Positions 27,706-35,158 of a stretch of DNA of 37,380 nt are shown piece after piece. Below the pieces are notes generated by a model. That model made no database searches, was not told the origin of the DNA, and saw nothing but the letters and a program-made list of their open reading frames with translations. Positions within the stretch are counted from its first letter, which is position 1. The number at the start of each line of letters is the position of its first letter. Source of the DNA: Actinomycetota bacterium (GTDB lineage Bacteria; Actinomycetota; Acidimicrobiia; Acidimicrobiales; VFJN01); NCBI GenBank assembly GCA_009886035.1, contig VFJN01000089.1:1-37380 (forward strand), written 5' to 3'. Position numbers and translations under genes: made by a program.

Positions 27706-28971
27706 TTAGAGACGTTCGACGTTGACGGCGTGGGGCAGGCTGGCCTTGGTATCAAGCACATAGCGGGCGTGGGCCAGGATCATGGCGGGATCAAAGGCGG
27801 CGTGGTCCACCAACAGCACCACGGCGTCGGCTGCCGCGATCTCCTCGGGCGTGGCCTCTACGGGACGCACCCCGGTGGGGAAGCGATCGGGGGCCACGTG
27901 CGGATCGGCGGCCAGCAGTTCCGCGCCCAGATCGGCCAGTAGATGGGCCACTCGGTGGCTCGGGCTCTCCCGCCAATCCCCCACGTTGGCTTTGAAGGAG
28001 ACGCCCAGGAGGAGGATCCGACTCCCCCGAATGGGTTTGCCCTGGTCGTTGAGGGCACTGAACAGGCGTCGCACGACGTAGTCGGGCATGTGCTCGTTGA
28101 CGTCGTTGGCCAATTCCACGAAGCGGAAACTCTGGCCCAGTCGGCGCTTCACCTGCCAGGAGAGGTAACTCGGGTCTACCGGGAGGCAATGGCCACCCAC
28201 CCCCGGCCCGGGCGTGAAACGCAGGTACCCAAACGGTTTGGTGGAGGCGGCATCGATGGCCTCCCATACGTCGATTCCGAGATCGTGGGCGAACATCGCC
28301 AGTTCGTTCACCAGGGCGATGTTCACGTGCCGGAACGTGTTCTCGAGGAGTTTCGTGAGTTCAGCTTCCTTCGGGGTGGACACCGGCACGGTGGTCTCCA
28401 CGATCCGGTCGTAGAACAACTGGACGGCGGCGAGGCTGGCGGCGTCGATCCCACTCACCACTTTCGGGGTGTTCACGAGGTTGTAGGTCTGATTACCCGG
28501 GTCGATGCGCTCGGGGGAATACCCGAGGTGGAAGTCTGCCCCGGCCCGCAACCCCGAACCGGCCTCCAGGATGGGGGCGAGGCGCTCCTCGGTGGTCCCG
28601 GGGTAGGTGGTGCTCTCCAACACCACCGTGGCCCCTGCCCTCAGCAGCGGGGCCAGATCGGCACCGGCCTCGTCGATGAAGGTGAGGTCGGGGATGCTCT
28701 CGCGCAGCGGCGTCGGCACCGTGATGATGGCCACATCAAAACGGGTGAGGTCCTCGAGGGTGGAGACGGCGCGATAACGACCAGTGGCCAGGGCAGCCGC
28801 CACATCGTCATCACTGATGTCCTCCACGAACGACGTGCCCGAGGCCAACGCCGCCACCCGCGCCTCGTCCACGTCGTAGCCGATCACCTCGTACCCAGCG
28901 GCCACCGCCCGCATCGCCAGTGGCAAGCCCACGTATCCCTGCCCCACGATGATGGCGATCTCATTGCTCAT
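27706..28971 (-). CDS. UDP-N-acetyl-hexosamine 6-dehydrogenase (WbpA/WecC/TviB type)
   Basis: A 421-residue nucleotide-sugar dehydrogenase. The NAD loop is IIVGQGYVGLPLA, followed by TVPTPL, VVLESTTYPGTTEE, YSPERIDPGN, the KLLENTFRHVNIALVNELAMF helix, and the catalytic Cys near residue 261 in GPGVGGHCLPVDP. The C-terminal domain has ILLLGVSFKANVGDWRESPS. The STTYPGTTE and ERIDPGN forms match UDP-GlcNAc/GalNAc 6-dehydrogenases rather than UDP-glucose ones. It makes a UDP-HexNAc uronic acid by two NAD-dependent oxidations. ATG 28971, with GGGGGG just upstream, lies 62 bases after pth, so it may be read from the pth operon. Its 3' end faces the PqqD/HprK-like gene across 15 bases. Confidence 0.93.
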   Translation of the reverse strand: MSNEIAIIVGQGYVGLPLAMRAVAAGYEVIGYDVDEARVAALASGTSFVEDISDDDVAAALATGRYRAVSTLEDLTRFDVAIITVPTPLRESIPDLTFIDEAGADLAPLLRAGATVVLESTTYPGTTEERLAPILEAGSGLRAGADFHLGYSPERIDPGNQTYNLVNTPKVVSGIDAASLAAVQLFYDRIVETTVPVSTPKEAELTKLLENTFRHVNIALVNELAMFAHDLGIDVWEAIDAASTKPFGYLRFTPGPGVGGHCLPVDPSYLSWQVKRRLGQSFRFVELANDVNEHMPDYVVRRLFSALNDQGKPIRGSRILLLGVSFKANVGDWRESPSHRVAHLLADLGAELLAADPHVAPDRFPTGVRPVEATPEEIAAADAVVLLVDHAAFDPAMILAHARYVLDTKASLPHAVNVERL

Positions 28972-29033
28972 CCCCCCATGATGCCCCCTCGGCGACCGCC
29001 GCTGGCGTTGCGCACGTCGTGGCGGCGGCAGAA

Positions 29034-29657
29034 CTACCCCAGCGGCTGGGTGTTGTACCGGTTCATGGCTTGGTCGGGGTCGCCTCGCAGGATGAGTTCC
29101 ACGGCGTCGGCGGCCTCCTGCACCACGACGTTTAGTTCGGCGCGGTCGGCTTTGCCGGGCTTCTTCAGGACGTGATCCACGCCCTGGGCCTTGCCCGGTG
29201 GCTTGCCGATCCCGATCCGCACCCGCACGAAATCGTCGGTGTGGAGGTGTGCCTTGACGGACTTGAGACCGTTGTTGCCAGCCAACCCGCCCCCTACCTT
29301 CACCTTCAGCGTGCCCACGGGGAGGTCGAGTTCGTCGTGCACGATCACCAGGCGGTGGGGGTCATCGATCCCATGGCGGCGCACCAACGGCGCCACCGCC
29401 TCGCCCGAGAGGTTCATGTAGGTGAGCGGGATAGCCAGCGCCAGCCGCTTTTCCCCCACCGTCACTTCGTCCACCAGGGCGCGTTCCTTGCCCTTGCGGA
29501 GGGTGGCGCCGTGGCGTTGCGCCAGCAGGTGCACCACCTCGGCTCCTACGTTGTGGCGGGTGCCGTCGTATTCGGCGCCCGGGTTGGCCAGCCCGACCAC
29601 GAGCAGGTCCGCCGGGGTGCCGCGACGCAACGTCGCGCCACCCCGTCGCCCAAACAT
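29034..29657 (-). CDS. pth: Peptidyl-tRNA hydrolase
   Basis: A 207-residue protein. VGLANPGAEYDGTRHNVG carries the catalytic His35, TYMNLSGEAV contains the substrate Asn, VHDELDLPVGTLKVK the catalytic Asp108, and GGLAGNNGLKS the second conserved Asn-Gly turn. Pth frees tRNA from peptides dropped by the ribosome and is essential in most bacteria. It overlaps the rplY stop by one base, so translation is coupled. In Bacillus and mycobacteria mfd is at or near the next position; here the glycan locus follows instead. Confidence 0.97.
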   Translation of the reverse strand: MFGRRGGATLRRGTPADLLVVGLANPGAEYDGTRHNVGAEVVHLLAQRHGATLRKGKERALVDEVTVGEKRLALAIPLTYMNLSGEAVAPLVRRHGIDDPHRLVIVHDELDLPVGTLKVKVGGGLAGNNGLKSVKAHLHTDDFVRVRIGIGKPPGKAQGVDHVLKKPGKADRAELNVVVQEAADAVELILRGDPDQAMNRYNTQPLG

Positions 29658-30328
29658 CAGCCTTCGTCGCCGCCGCTGGCGTCAGGGCCGCTATCACCGC
29701 TGGCCTCGCCGCCCTCAACCGCCTCGGCACCGTCGGCCCCGGGGGCGTCGTCGCCGGCCGCCACCGCGTCAGACACCTGACGACTGGCGGTCACCACGGC
29801 CTCGTCGGGATCGGCGGTCGTGGTCACCCCGGCGGGCAGCGCGATATCACTCACCCGCAGGGCGCTCCCGATCTCGAGAGCGGAGATGTTGATGGTAAGG
29901 CCGGCGGGGATGTCGGCTGGCTTGGCGGTAATAAGCAGGGAAGTGAGCACCTGATCCACCACGCCGTCGTCGTCGGCCACATGCTTGGCTTCGCCTTCGA
30001 GGTGGATCGCCACCTCGACCTCGACGGTCTTGTCGAGGTCCACTCGAATGAAGTCGACGTGCAGGATGTTGCGACGCACCGCATGACGCTGCATGTCTTT
30101 CACCAGGGTGGGCATCCGCTCACCGGCGACATCGAGGTTGATGACCGCGTTGAGGCCCTGCTCGGTGATGAGGGCGGCCCGCAGTTCGCGCCACTCCACC
30201 ATGAGGGGGATCGGGTCGGCCCCGAGGCCGTAGACCACGCCGGGGATTTTGCCCTCGTTGCGTAGACGACGGGCGGGACGGGTGCCCTGGGGAGGGCGCG
30301 GGGTTGCCTGGAGAATGATCTCGGCCAT
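29657..30328 (-). CDS. rplY: Large ribosomal subunit protein bL25, long Ctc form
   Basis: A 223-residue protein. The N-terminal 5S-rRNA-binding domain has RPPQGTRPARRLRNEGKIPGVVYGLG and HVDFIRVDLDKTVEVEVAIHLEGEAK. The C-terminal TL5/CTC beta domain follows (ADIPAGLTINISALEIGSALRVSDIALPAGV). The last ~40 residues are an acidic Gly/Asp/Glu/Ala tail. It binds 5S rRNA in the large subunit, and in Bacillus it is a general stress protein. ATG 30328 has GGAG 8 bases before. It precedes pth with a one-base overlap. Confidence 0.96.
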   Translation of the reverse strand: MAEIILQATPRPPQGTRPARRLRNEGKIPGVVYGLGADPIPLMVEWRELRAALITEQGLNAVINLDVAGERMPTLVKDMQRHAVRRNILHVDFIRVDLDKTVEVEVAIHLEGEAKHVADDDGVVDQVLTSLLITAKPADIPAGLTINISALEIGSALRVSDIALPAGVTTTADPDEAVVTASRQVSDAVAAGDDAPGADGAEAVEGGEASGDSGPDASGGDEG

Positions 30329-30437
30329 CGGATGCTCCTACGTCTGAGATCGCGCCGGAGCGCGGTTGGTTCGGTGGTTGACCGGGCCAGGGTACTTGGT
30401 CGGCCCGATCCCGAGCCACCTGGCAAGATCTCGTCCC

Positions 30438-31316
30438 ATGCGAATCGGACTCGCCCTGCCCGCCATGCTCGACGGCCTTGACCGCCGGGGGGTACTGGAG
30501 TGGGCCCGGCGCATCGAAGCCGACGGGTACTCCACCATTGGCTTCGGCGAGCGAATTTCGTACCGCAACCTCGAGATGTTCTCGGTGCTGAGCGCCGCCG
30601 CCGCTGTCACCGAAACGGTCGCCATCGCTGCCTCGGTGGTGGTGCTCCCCATGCATTCGGAGGTGTGGGTAGCCAAGCAGATGGCCACGATCGATGTGCT
30701 CTCCGGGGGGCGGGCGGTGCTGGGGGTCGGTGTGGGTGGCCGGTCGGAGGACTACGAGGCCCTCAACATGCCCGTTGCGCAGCGCTGGGACCGCCTCGAC
30801 ACCCAGGTGGCCCGCCTGCGCCGCCTTTGGGACGGAGAGCCAGCGGTGCCGGGGCACGCGCCCCTCGGCCCACCCCCACTTCATCGGATTCCGATCATCT
30901 CGGCGGGGGTAGGACCGCGTTCCCTGGCCCGGAGCGCTCGGTGGGCCGACGGCATCAACGGATTCGAACTCGACCCCTCACCGGCGGCTCTGGGGGGTGG
31001 AGCAGATCGCATCCGCTCGGCCTGGACAGTCGCCGGGCGAACCGAGCCGCCCTTCCTCATGACAAGTTGGTGGTTCGCTCTCGGCGCCCAACCCCTTCCC
31101 CAGCTGCAGGCGTATGCCCGCCACTACCTTGGCGTGTTTGGCCCGGCGCTCGCCGATGCCCTCGCCGAGTCCTGCACGGCGGCAGGGCCGGCGGCCGTGC
31201 GATCAGCAGTGGATGCCGCCGCCGCCGCCGGCTACGACGAAATCCAACTCGTGCCCACGGTCACTGATCTGGCCCAACTCGATGAACTCACCGACGTGCT
31301 CTCCGACTATCTCTGA
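30438..31316 (+). CDS. LLM-class (luciferase-like) F420-type oxidoreductase
   Basis: A 292-residue TIM-barrel protein. It has IGLALPAMLDGLDRRGVLEWARRIEADGYSTIGFGER, a typical first strand and helix, then VAIAASVVVLPMHSEVWVAKQMATIDVLSGGRAVLGVGVGGRSEDYEAL and IPIISAGVGPRSLARSARWADGIN. This is the bacterial-luciferase-like family, whose actinobacterial members mostly use coenzyme F420 or FMN. Substrate unknown. It stands alone on the plus strand between rplY and prs, which are usually adjacent or separated by a lipoprotein gene. ATG 30438 starts the family N terminus; the open frame to 30366 lacks homology. Confidence 0.87.
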   Translation: MRIGLALPAMLDGLDRRGVLEWARRIEADGYSTIGFGERISYRNLEMFSVLSAAAAVTETVAIAASVVVLPMHSEVWVAKQMATIDVLSGGRAVLGVGVGGRSEDYEALNMPVAQRWDRLDTQVARLRRLWDGEPAVPGHAPLGPPPLHRIPIISAGVGPRSLARSARWADGINGFELDPSPAALGGGADRIRSAWTVAGRTEPPFLMTSWWFALGAQPLPQLQAYARHYLGVFGPALADALAESCTAAGPAAVRSAVDAAAAAGYDEIQLVPTVTDLAQLDELTDVLSDYL

Positions 31317-31336
31317 CCCGAGGCAACGCTGACGAG

Positions 31337-31353
31337 CAGAACCGTTAGTTCTG
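31337..31353. terminator. Hairpin at the convergent LLM/prs ends
   Basis: CAGAAC-CGTTA-GTTCTG is a perfect 6-base stem with a 5-base loop, 21 bases after the stop of the oxidoreductase gene and covering the prs stop. It could end either transcript. There is no T-run. Confidence 0.4.
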
Positions 31354-32328
31354 GTTGGCGCCACCAAAGATCTCCGAGACGGAATTGTCTTCGAATACCG
31401 CGTCGATCGCCTCGGCGAGGATCGGGGCCACCGACAACACCTCGATCTTGTCGATCTGCTTTTCGGGACCGAGGGGCAAGGTGTTGGTGACGATCACCTT
31501 GCTGATCACGGAGTTCTTGAACCTGTCGATGGCCGGCCCCGACAGCACTCCGTGGGTGGCGAGGGCGTAAATATCGGCGGCCCCCCGTTCCCGGAGTTGG
31601 TCGGCGGCGGCGCAGATGGTGCCGCCAGTATCGATCATGTCGTCGATGATCACGCAGGTCCGGCCGCCGACGTCGCCCACGATCTCCACCGCCTCCACGC
31701 TGTTCTTCACGCCCTTCACCCGGCGCTTGTGCACGATGGCGAGGTCGGCCTGGAGTTGGTTCGTGTAGCGCTCCGCCACCTTCACCCGGCCGGCATCAGG
31801 CGACACCACCACAAGGTCATCAGGGAGGTTGTTCTTGATGTAGTCGACGAGGACCGGCATGGCGGTGAGGTGGTCGACGGGGCCGTCGAAAAAGCCTTGG
31901 ATCTGTCCGGAGTGCAGGTCCACCGACATCAGCCGGTTGGCCCCCACCGAGGCAAACAGGTTTGCCACCAACTTGGCCGTAATCGGCTCACGGCCCTCGG
32001 CCTTGCGGTCCTGGCGGGCGTAGCCGTAGTTGGGGATCACGGCGGTGATGCGCTTGGCCGAGGCTCGCCGGGCGGCATCGATCATGATCAGTTGCTCCAT
32101 GATCACATCGTTTACGGAAAGTTCCTCGGTGGAGCCGTGCGTCTGGATGATGAACACGTCGGCGCCGCGCACATTTTCCCCGAGCTTGGCGTGGATCTCT
32201 CCATTGGAAAACTCCACCAAGTTGGGATGGCCGAGTTCCACGCCCAACTTGTCGGCGATCTCGGTGGCCAACGGCACGTTCGATCGGCCCGCCAGTAGAT
32301 GCAGCCTCTTCTTGGTAATCAGCTCCAT
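31345..32328 (-). CDS. prs: Ribose-phosphate pyrophosphokinase (PRPP synthetase)
   Basis: A 327-residue class I PRPP synthetase. It has HLLAGRSNVPLATEIADKLG, FSNGEIHAKLGENVRGADVFIIQ, ITAVIPNYGYARQDRKAEGREPITAKLVANL, VDLHSGQIQGFFDGPVDHL, VVSPDAGRVKVAERY, and the PRPP loop CVIIDDMIDTGGTI. It makes PRPP from ribose 5-phosphate and ATP for nucleotide, His and Trp synthesis. ATG 32328 is preceded by AAAGGA at 5 bases and lies 8 bases after the glmU stop, so the two are one operon, as in Bacillus and mycobacteria. Confidence 0.98.
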   Translation of the reverse strand: MELITKKRLHLLAGRSNVPLATEIADKLGVELGHPNLVEFSNGEIHAKLGENVRGADVFIIQTHGSTEELSVNDVIMEQLIMIDAARRASAKRITAVIPNYGYARQDRKAEGREPITAKLVANLFASVGANRLMSVDLHSGQIQGFFDGPVDHLTAMPVLVDYIKNNLPDDLVVVSPDAGRVKVAERYTNQLQADLAIVHKRRVKGVKNSVEAVEIVGDVGGRTCVIIDDMIDTGGTICAAADQLRERGAADIYALATHGVLSGPAIDRFKNSVISKVIVTNTLPLGPEKQIDKIEVLSVAPILAEAIDAVFEDNSVSEIFGGANQN

Positions 32329-32336
32329 GGGTTCCT

Positions 32337-33440
32337 TTACTGCGGGGCGACGGTAGGAGTGTAGAACGCACCGGTGTGGGTACCTGACGAGATTTCGGAG
32401 CCTGGTTCCAAAACGGCGTAGGGACCCACCACGCAATCGTCCCCGATGCTGCTGTGTCGAGCGACGGTGTGCTCGAGAGTGGTGTGCTCGCCCACGGTGC
32501 AGTCCACCAGGCGGCAGCCCGGGCCAATCTCGACACCCCGGCCGATGGTGGTGAGGCCCTGGAGCATCACGCCGGGGAACAGTGTGACGTCGGCGGCGAG
32601 CACCACGGTGGTGTCGATGTAGGTAGTGGAGGGATCCACCATCGTGACGCCCTTGGCCAGCCAGGCGGCGTTGGTGCGGCGGCGGAGCTCGGCTTCGGCG
32701 TGGGCGAGTTGGGCACGGTCATTGATGCCATGGGTCTCATCGGGATCGCCCGCCATGAGGGTGACCACTCGATGGCCGGCGTCGGTGAGCACCTCCACCA
32801 CATCGGTGAGGTAGTACTCACCCTGGCTGTTGTTGGGGTGCACCAGCCGCAGGGCGGGGGCCAACAGACTGCGCCGGAAGCAGAAGATCCCTGTGCTGAT
32901 CTCGTGGATCGCCCGTTGCTCAGGGGTGGCGTCGCGGTGCTCCACGATCCGCGCCACGCGCTCGTCCTTGCCCACCCGCACGATGCGTCCATACCCGGTG
33001 GGATCGTCGAGGTGGGCGGTGAGCATCGTGCAGGCCGCCCCGGATTCGCGATGCTCAGCCACCAGGGCATCGATGGTGGCGGGACGCAGGAGGGGGGTGT
33101 CGCCGGGGAGCACCAGCACATCGAGATCGTCGTCGAGGTCGTCGTCGGACAGGCCGGTGAGGCCCACCGACACTGCGTCGCCGGTGCCCTGCTGACGGGA
33201 TTGTTCCACGAACTCGAGCCGGAGGCCGGCACTGTCTTCGGTCAGTTTCTTGGTCACTCGCTCGGCCTCGTGGCCCACCACCACCACGGCCCGACCGATC
33301 TCGGCGGCGGGGAGGGCATCGAGGACATAGAGCACCATCGCTCGACCGCAGAGAAGATGGAGGGGCTTGGGACGGGTGGACCGCATGCGCGATCCCGCCC
33401 CAGCAGCCAGTACGACAGCGGATAGGTGGCGTTCACTCAC
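32337..33440 (-). CDS. glmU: GlmU with uridylyltransferase domain but truncated acetyltransferase domain
   Basis: A 367-residue protein, against about 456 in E. coli. The pyrophosphorylase domain is complete: VVLAAGAGSRMRSTRPKPLH, EQSRQQGTGDAV, VLPGDTPLLRP (metal Asp), GYGRIVRV, EISTGIFCF. A linker and the first coils of the left-handed helix follow (GVTMVDPSTTYID, GPGCRLVDCTVGEHTTLEHTV, IGDDCVVGPYAVLEPGSEIS). It then ends GTHTGAFYTPTVAPQ, where E. coli continues with GAHVGNFVE and the acetyl-CoA region. The catalytic His and acetyl-CoA residues are absent, and prs starts 8 bases on, so no frameshifted remainder exists. It should make UDP-GlcNAc from GlcNAc-1-P but not acetylate GlcN-1-P. GTG 33440 start. 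Confidence 0.9.
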   Translation of the reverse strand: MSERHLSAVVLAAGAGSRMRSTRPKPLHLLCGRAMVLYVLDALPAAEIGRAVVVVGHEAERVTKKLTEDSAGLRLEFVEQSRQQGTGDAVSVGLTGLSDDDLDDDLDVLVLPGDTPLLRPATIDALVAEHRESGAACTMLTAHLDDPTGYGRIVRVGKDERVARIVEHRDATPEQRAIHEISTGIFCFRRSLLAPALRLVHPNNSQGEYYLTDVVEVLTDAGHRVVTLMAGDPDETHGINDRAQLAHAEAELRRRTNAAWLAKGVTMVDPSTTYIDTTVVLAADVTLFPGVMLQGLTTIGRGVEIGPGCRLVDCTVGEHTTLEHTVARHSSIGDDCVVGPYAVLEPGSEISSGTHTGAFYTPTVAPQ

Positions 33441-33532
33441 CCCTCAGGTCTACCCCGCGTGGGCCACCCGGTCCCGTTATCTCGTTTCGACGGCCTCCGC
33501 CACTGCCCCATCGGCGCCAAAAACAACGGTTT

Positions 33533-34000
33533 CTAGGGGGCGAACCCTTCCGCATCCACATCGCCCGGCACCACCTGCACGTAAAAGCGACCGTCGAAAC
33601 CGGCGGCTCGCTGAGTGTCGATACTCACTACCTTCCCGTCGGTCAGTTGGAGCGACACCGCATCAGTCGTGCCCGCCGACCGGCCGAACACCACCGTCTG
33701 GTCCCCGAAGGTGGCGTCTTGGGGCGTCAGGGTGCAGGCGCCGGCGACTTGCTCGCCGGCGGCGTAAAGGAAGGTGCATGTCTCACCCTCGATGTCGCGC
33801 TCAGCCGTCACGCGCCAATCGGTGGCCTCGAGCGTGCCCTCGGCGAGGGTCAGGGATTTCTCACCCTGGGGATCTTCCTGCTGGTTGAGGACCGCCCCGA
33901 TGACGATGCCCACCACCATCACCACCGGGAGGAGAAGGGCGATGATCAAACAACCCGGGCCTGACCGCGGCGGGCGCCCGATGGGCTCGGCGGGATCCAT
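33533..34000 (-). CDS. Small single-pass membrane protein, unknown function
   Basis: A 155-residue protein. A short Pro/Arg-rich N terminus (MDPAEPIGRPPRSGPG) is followed by one membrane helix (residues ~17-39, CLIIALLLPVVMVVGIVIGAV). An outside domain of ~115 residues has two cysteines (CTFLYAAGEQVAGAC), which could form a disulphide. No family recognised. Its ATG at 34000 shares the A of the tRNA-Gln CCA end, so it is almost certainly on the tRNA transcript, and it has no room for a ribosome-binding site outside the tRNA. The gap to glmU is 92 bases. Confidence 0.7.
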   Translation of the reverse strand: MDPAEPIGRPPRSGPGCLIIALLLPVVMVVGIVIGAVLNQQEDPQGEKSLTLAEGTLEATDWRVTAERDIEGETCTFLYAAGEQVAGACTLTPQDATFGDQTVVFGRSAGTTDAVSLQLTDGKVVSIDTQRAAGFDGRFYVQVVPGDVDAEGFAP

Positions 34001-34075
34001 GGCTCGGGGGGGAGGGATCGAACCTCCAACATCCGGCTCCAAAGGCCGGTGTTCTGCCAATTGAACTACCCCCGA
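34000..34075 (-). tRNA. tRNA-Gln (anticodon TTG)
   Basis: On the minus strand the acceptor arm is TCGGGGG paired with CCCCCGA, with discriminator G and an encoded CCA. The D arm is GTTC-AATTGGCA-GAAC. The anticodon stem CCGGC/GCCGG has the 7-base loop CTTTGGA, so the anticodon is TTG, reading CAA. The T arm is GGAGG-TTCGATC-CCTCC. The body is 73 bases plus CCA. The final A (34000) is also the first base of the next gene's ATG. Confidence 0.95.
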
Positions 34076-34086
34076 TCGGTGGCGCC

Positions 34087-34092
34087 AGGATA
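34087..34092 (-). promoter_or_regulatory. Possible -10 box of tRNA-Gln
   Basis: TATCCT on the minus strand fits TANNNT and ends 11 bases before the tRNA 5' end, leaving a leader of about 5 bases. No convincing -35 is visible. The 136-base stretch 34088-34223 between the divergent tRNA and bS22 genes shows nothing else. Confidence 0.4.
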
Positions 34093-34207
34093 CGCCTAGT
34101 GAACCCAAGCGCACGTTTCCGCCTGGATCACCGCCGCCCGAGCCGCTTCCGAGCGGTCGCCGGGGGGGTGGATGGGCCAGCGTTGGCGCCAACCCGGGCG
34201 GCACCGG

Positions 34208-34213
34208 TAGCGT
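34208..34213 (+). promoter_or_regulatory. Possible -10 box of the bS22 gene
   Basis: TAGCGT fits TANNNT and lies 10 bases before the ATG at 34224. A start about 7 bases downstream would give a leader of only a few bases. There is no ribosome-binding site upstream of the ATG, in line with near-leaderless translation. Confidence 0.35.
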
Positions 34214-34223
34214 GGCCATCCTC

Positions 34224-34325
34224 ATGGGTTCATTGATCAAGAAGCGCCGTAAGCGCATGCGCAAGAAGAAGCACAAGAAGATGCTGAAGCGCACGCGTTT
34301 CAAGCGCAGAGCAGCCGGCAAGTAG
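34224..34325 (+). CDS. Small ribosomal subunit protein bS22 (AURKAIP1/COX24-like)
   Basis: A 33-residue, very basic protein: MGSLIKKRRKRMRKKKHKKM, then LKRTRFKRRAAGK. It matches the actinobacterial small protein bS22, first placed in mycobacterial 30S structures, whose mitochondrial relatives are AURKAIP1/COX24. The KKRRKRM-KKKH-K core is conserved. It sits alone on the plus strand between tRNA-Gln and ispE, with a strong hairpin 34 bases after the TAG. Too short for ordinary ORF finders. Confidence 0.93.
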   Translation: MGSLIKKRRKRMRKKKHKKMLKRTRFKRRAAGK

Positions 34326-34359
34326 CCGGCTCGCTCCCCCCCACAACCGATCTCGCTGA

Positions 34360-34387
34360 CCGACCGCCCCTCCCCAGGGGCGGTCGG
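34360..34387. terminator. Strong GC hairpin between bS22 and ispE
   Basis: CCGACCGCCCC (34360-34370), loop TCCCCA, GGGGCGGTCGG (34377-34387): a perfect 11-base inverted repeat. It lies between the convergent ends of bS22 and ispE and could end both transcripts. No T-run follows on either side, as is common in high-GC actinobacteria. Confidence 0.75.
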
Positions 34388-34420
34388 CGCGCAGAGGGCC
34401 CGAGGCCACGGGCGGGTCGG

Positions 34421-35113
34421 TCAGGCCGGGATCGTGCGGGCCACCACGAAGCCGTCGCCCTCGTACTCGCCCTCCACGAACCAGGTACTGCCACTGCCGG
34501 TGAGCACTGGGGTGTGGCCGGTGGCGTCGCCAAGACGGTCGCGCCAGTACGCCAGTTCGGGGGCCACCGCGAGGGCGGCGGGTTCAAGATCGTTGGGGCC
34601 GTCCCCTCGGGGTCCCCCGAGGTCGTCCCAGGCCCGGTACACCGCCGGGGTGGCGCAATGGACCGGCGGGGTGAGCAGGGTGAAGGTGATCGGCAGAAAC
34701 GCCAAGGGCTCGAGACATTCCCCTATGCCAGTGACCTGAGCCCGGCCGCCCAGCAGACAAAACGGCACGTCGGCCCCGAGAGTGGCCGCGAGGGTCCGGT
34801 CGCTTTCACCGGCCCAGCGCAGAACTGCGGCGGCATCGGCTGAACCCCCGCCCAGCCCCGCCCCCGAGGGAATGCGCTTGACCACCCGCACGTGGGCGGT
34901 CCGCCCCACCGCCGCCAGGGCTTGTCGCACGAGGTTGTCATCGCCCGGCGACACATCAGCCCCGGCACCGGTCAACTCGAGGCCATCGCCCTCGGCGAAG
35001 GTCACGGTGTCGGCGAGGTCGATGGTCACCATCTCGGCCTCGATGAGGTGCATGCCGTCGGGCCGCATCCCCACCACCCGCAGCGAGCGGGTCAGTTTCG
35101 CAGGAGCGAGCAC
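34421..35113 (-). CDS. ispE: 4-diphosphocytidyl-2-C-methyl-D-erythritol kinase
   Basis: A 230-residue GHMP kinase, short against the usual ~285. It has LAPAKLTRSLRVVGMRPDGMHLIEAEM with the catalytic Lys and the substrate His, the GHMP loop PSGAGLGGGSADAAAVLRW, TLGADVPFCLLGGRA with the catalytic Asp, and LTGSGSTWFVEG near the C terminus. It phosphorylates CDP-ME in the methylerythritol phosphate route to isoprenoids, including undecaprenyl phosphate. The helical region between the GHMP loop and LGADVPF is compact, which explains the length. GTG 35113 start; no strong ribosome-binding site. It follows rsmA after 45 bases. Confidence 0.93.
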   Translation of the reverse strand: MLAPAKLTRSLRVVGMRPDGMHLIEAEMVTIDLADTVTFAEGDGLELTGAGADVSPGDDNLVRQALAAVGRTAHVRVVKRIPSGAGLGGGSADAAAVLRWAGESDRTLAATLGADVPFCLLGGRAQVTGIGECLEPLAFLPITFTLLTPPVHCATPAVYRAWDDLGGPRGDGPNDLEPAALAVAPELAYWRDRLGDATGHTPVLTGSGSTWFVEGEYEGDGFVVARTIPA

Positions 35114-35158
35114 CCCGTCAGCGTAGAGCCGACGGCGGGCGGGCCGGTAACGAGCCGG

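Noticed and set aside
34000-34075. tRNA-Gln as an integration site for a mobile island
   Set aside because: No integrase, no second copy of the tRNA 3' end seen, and the neighbours are conserved housekeeping genes.
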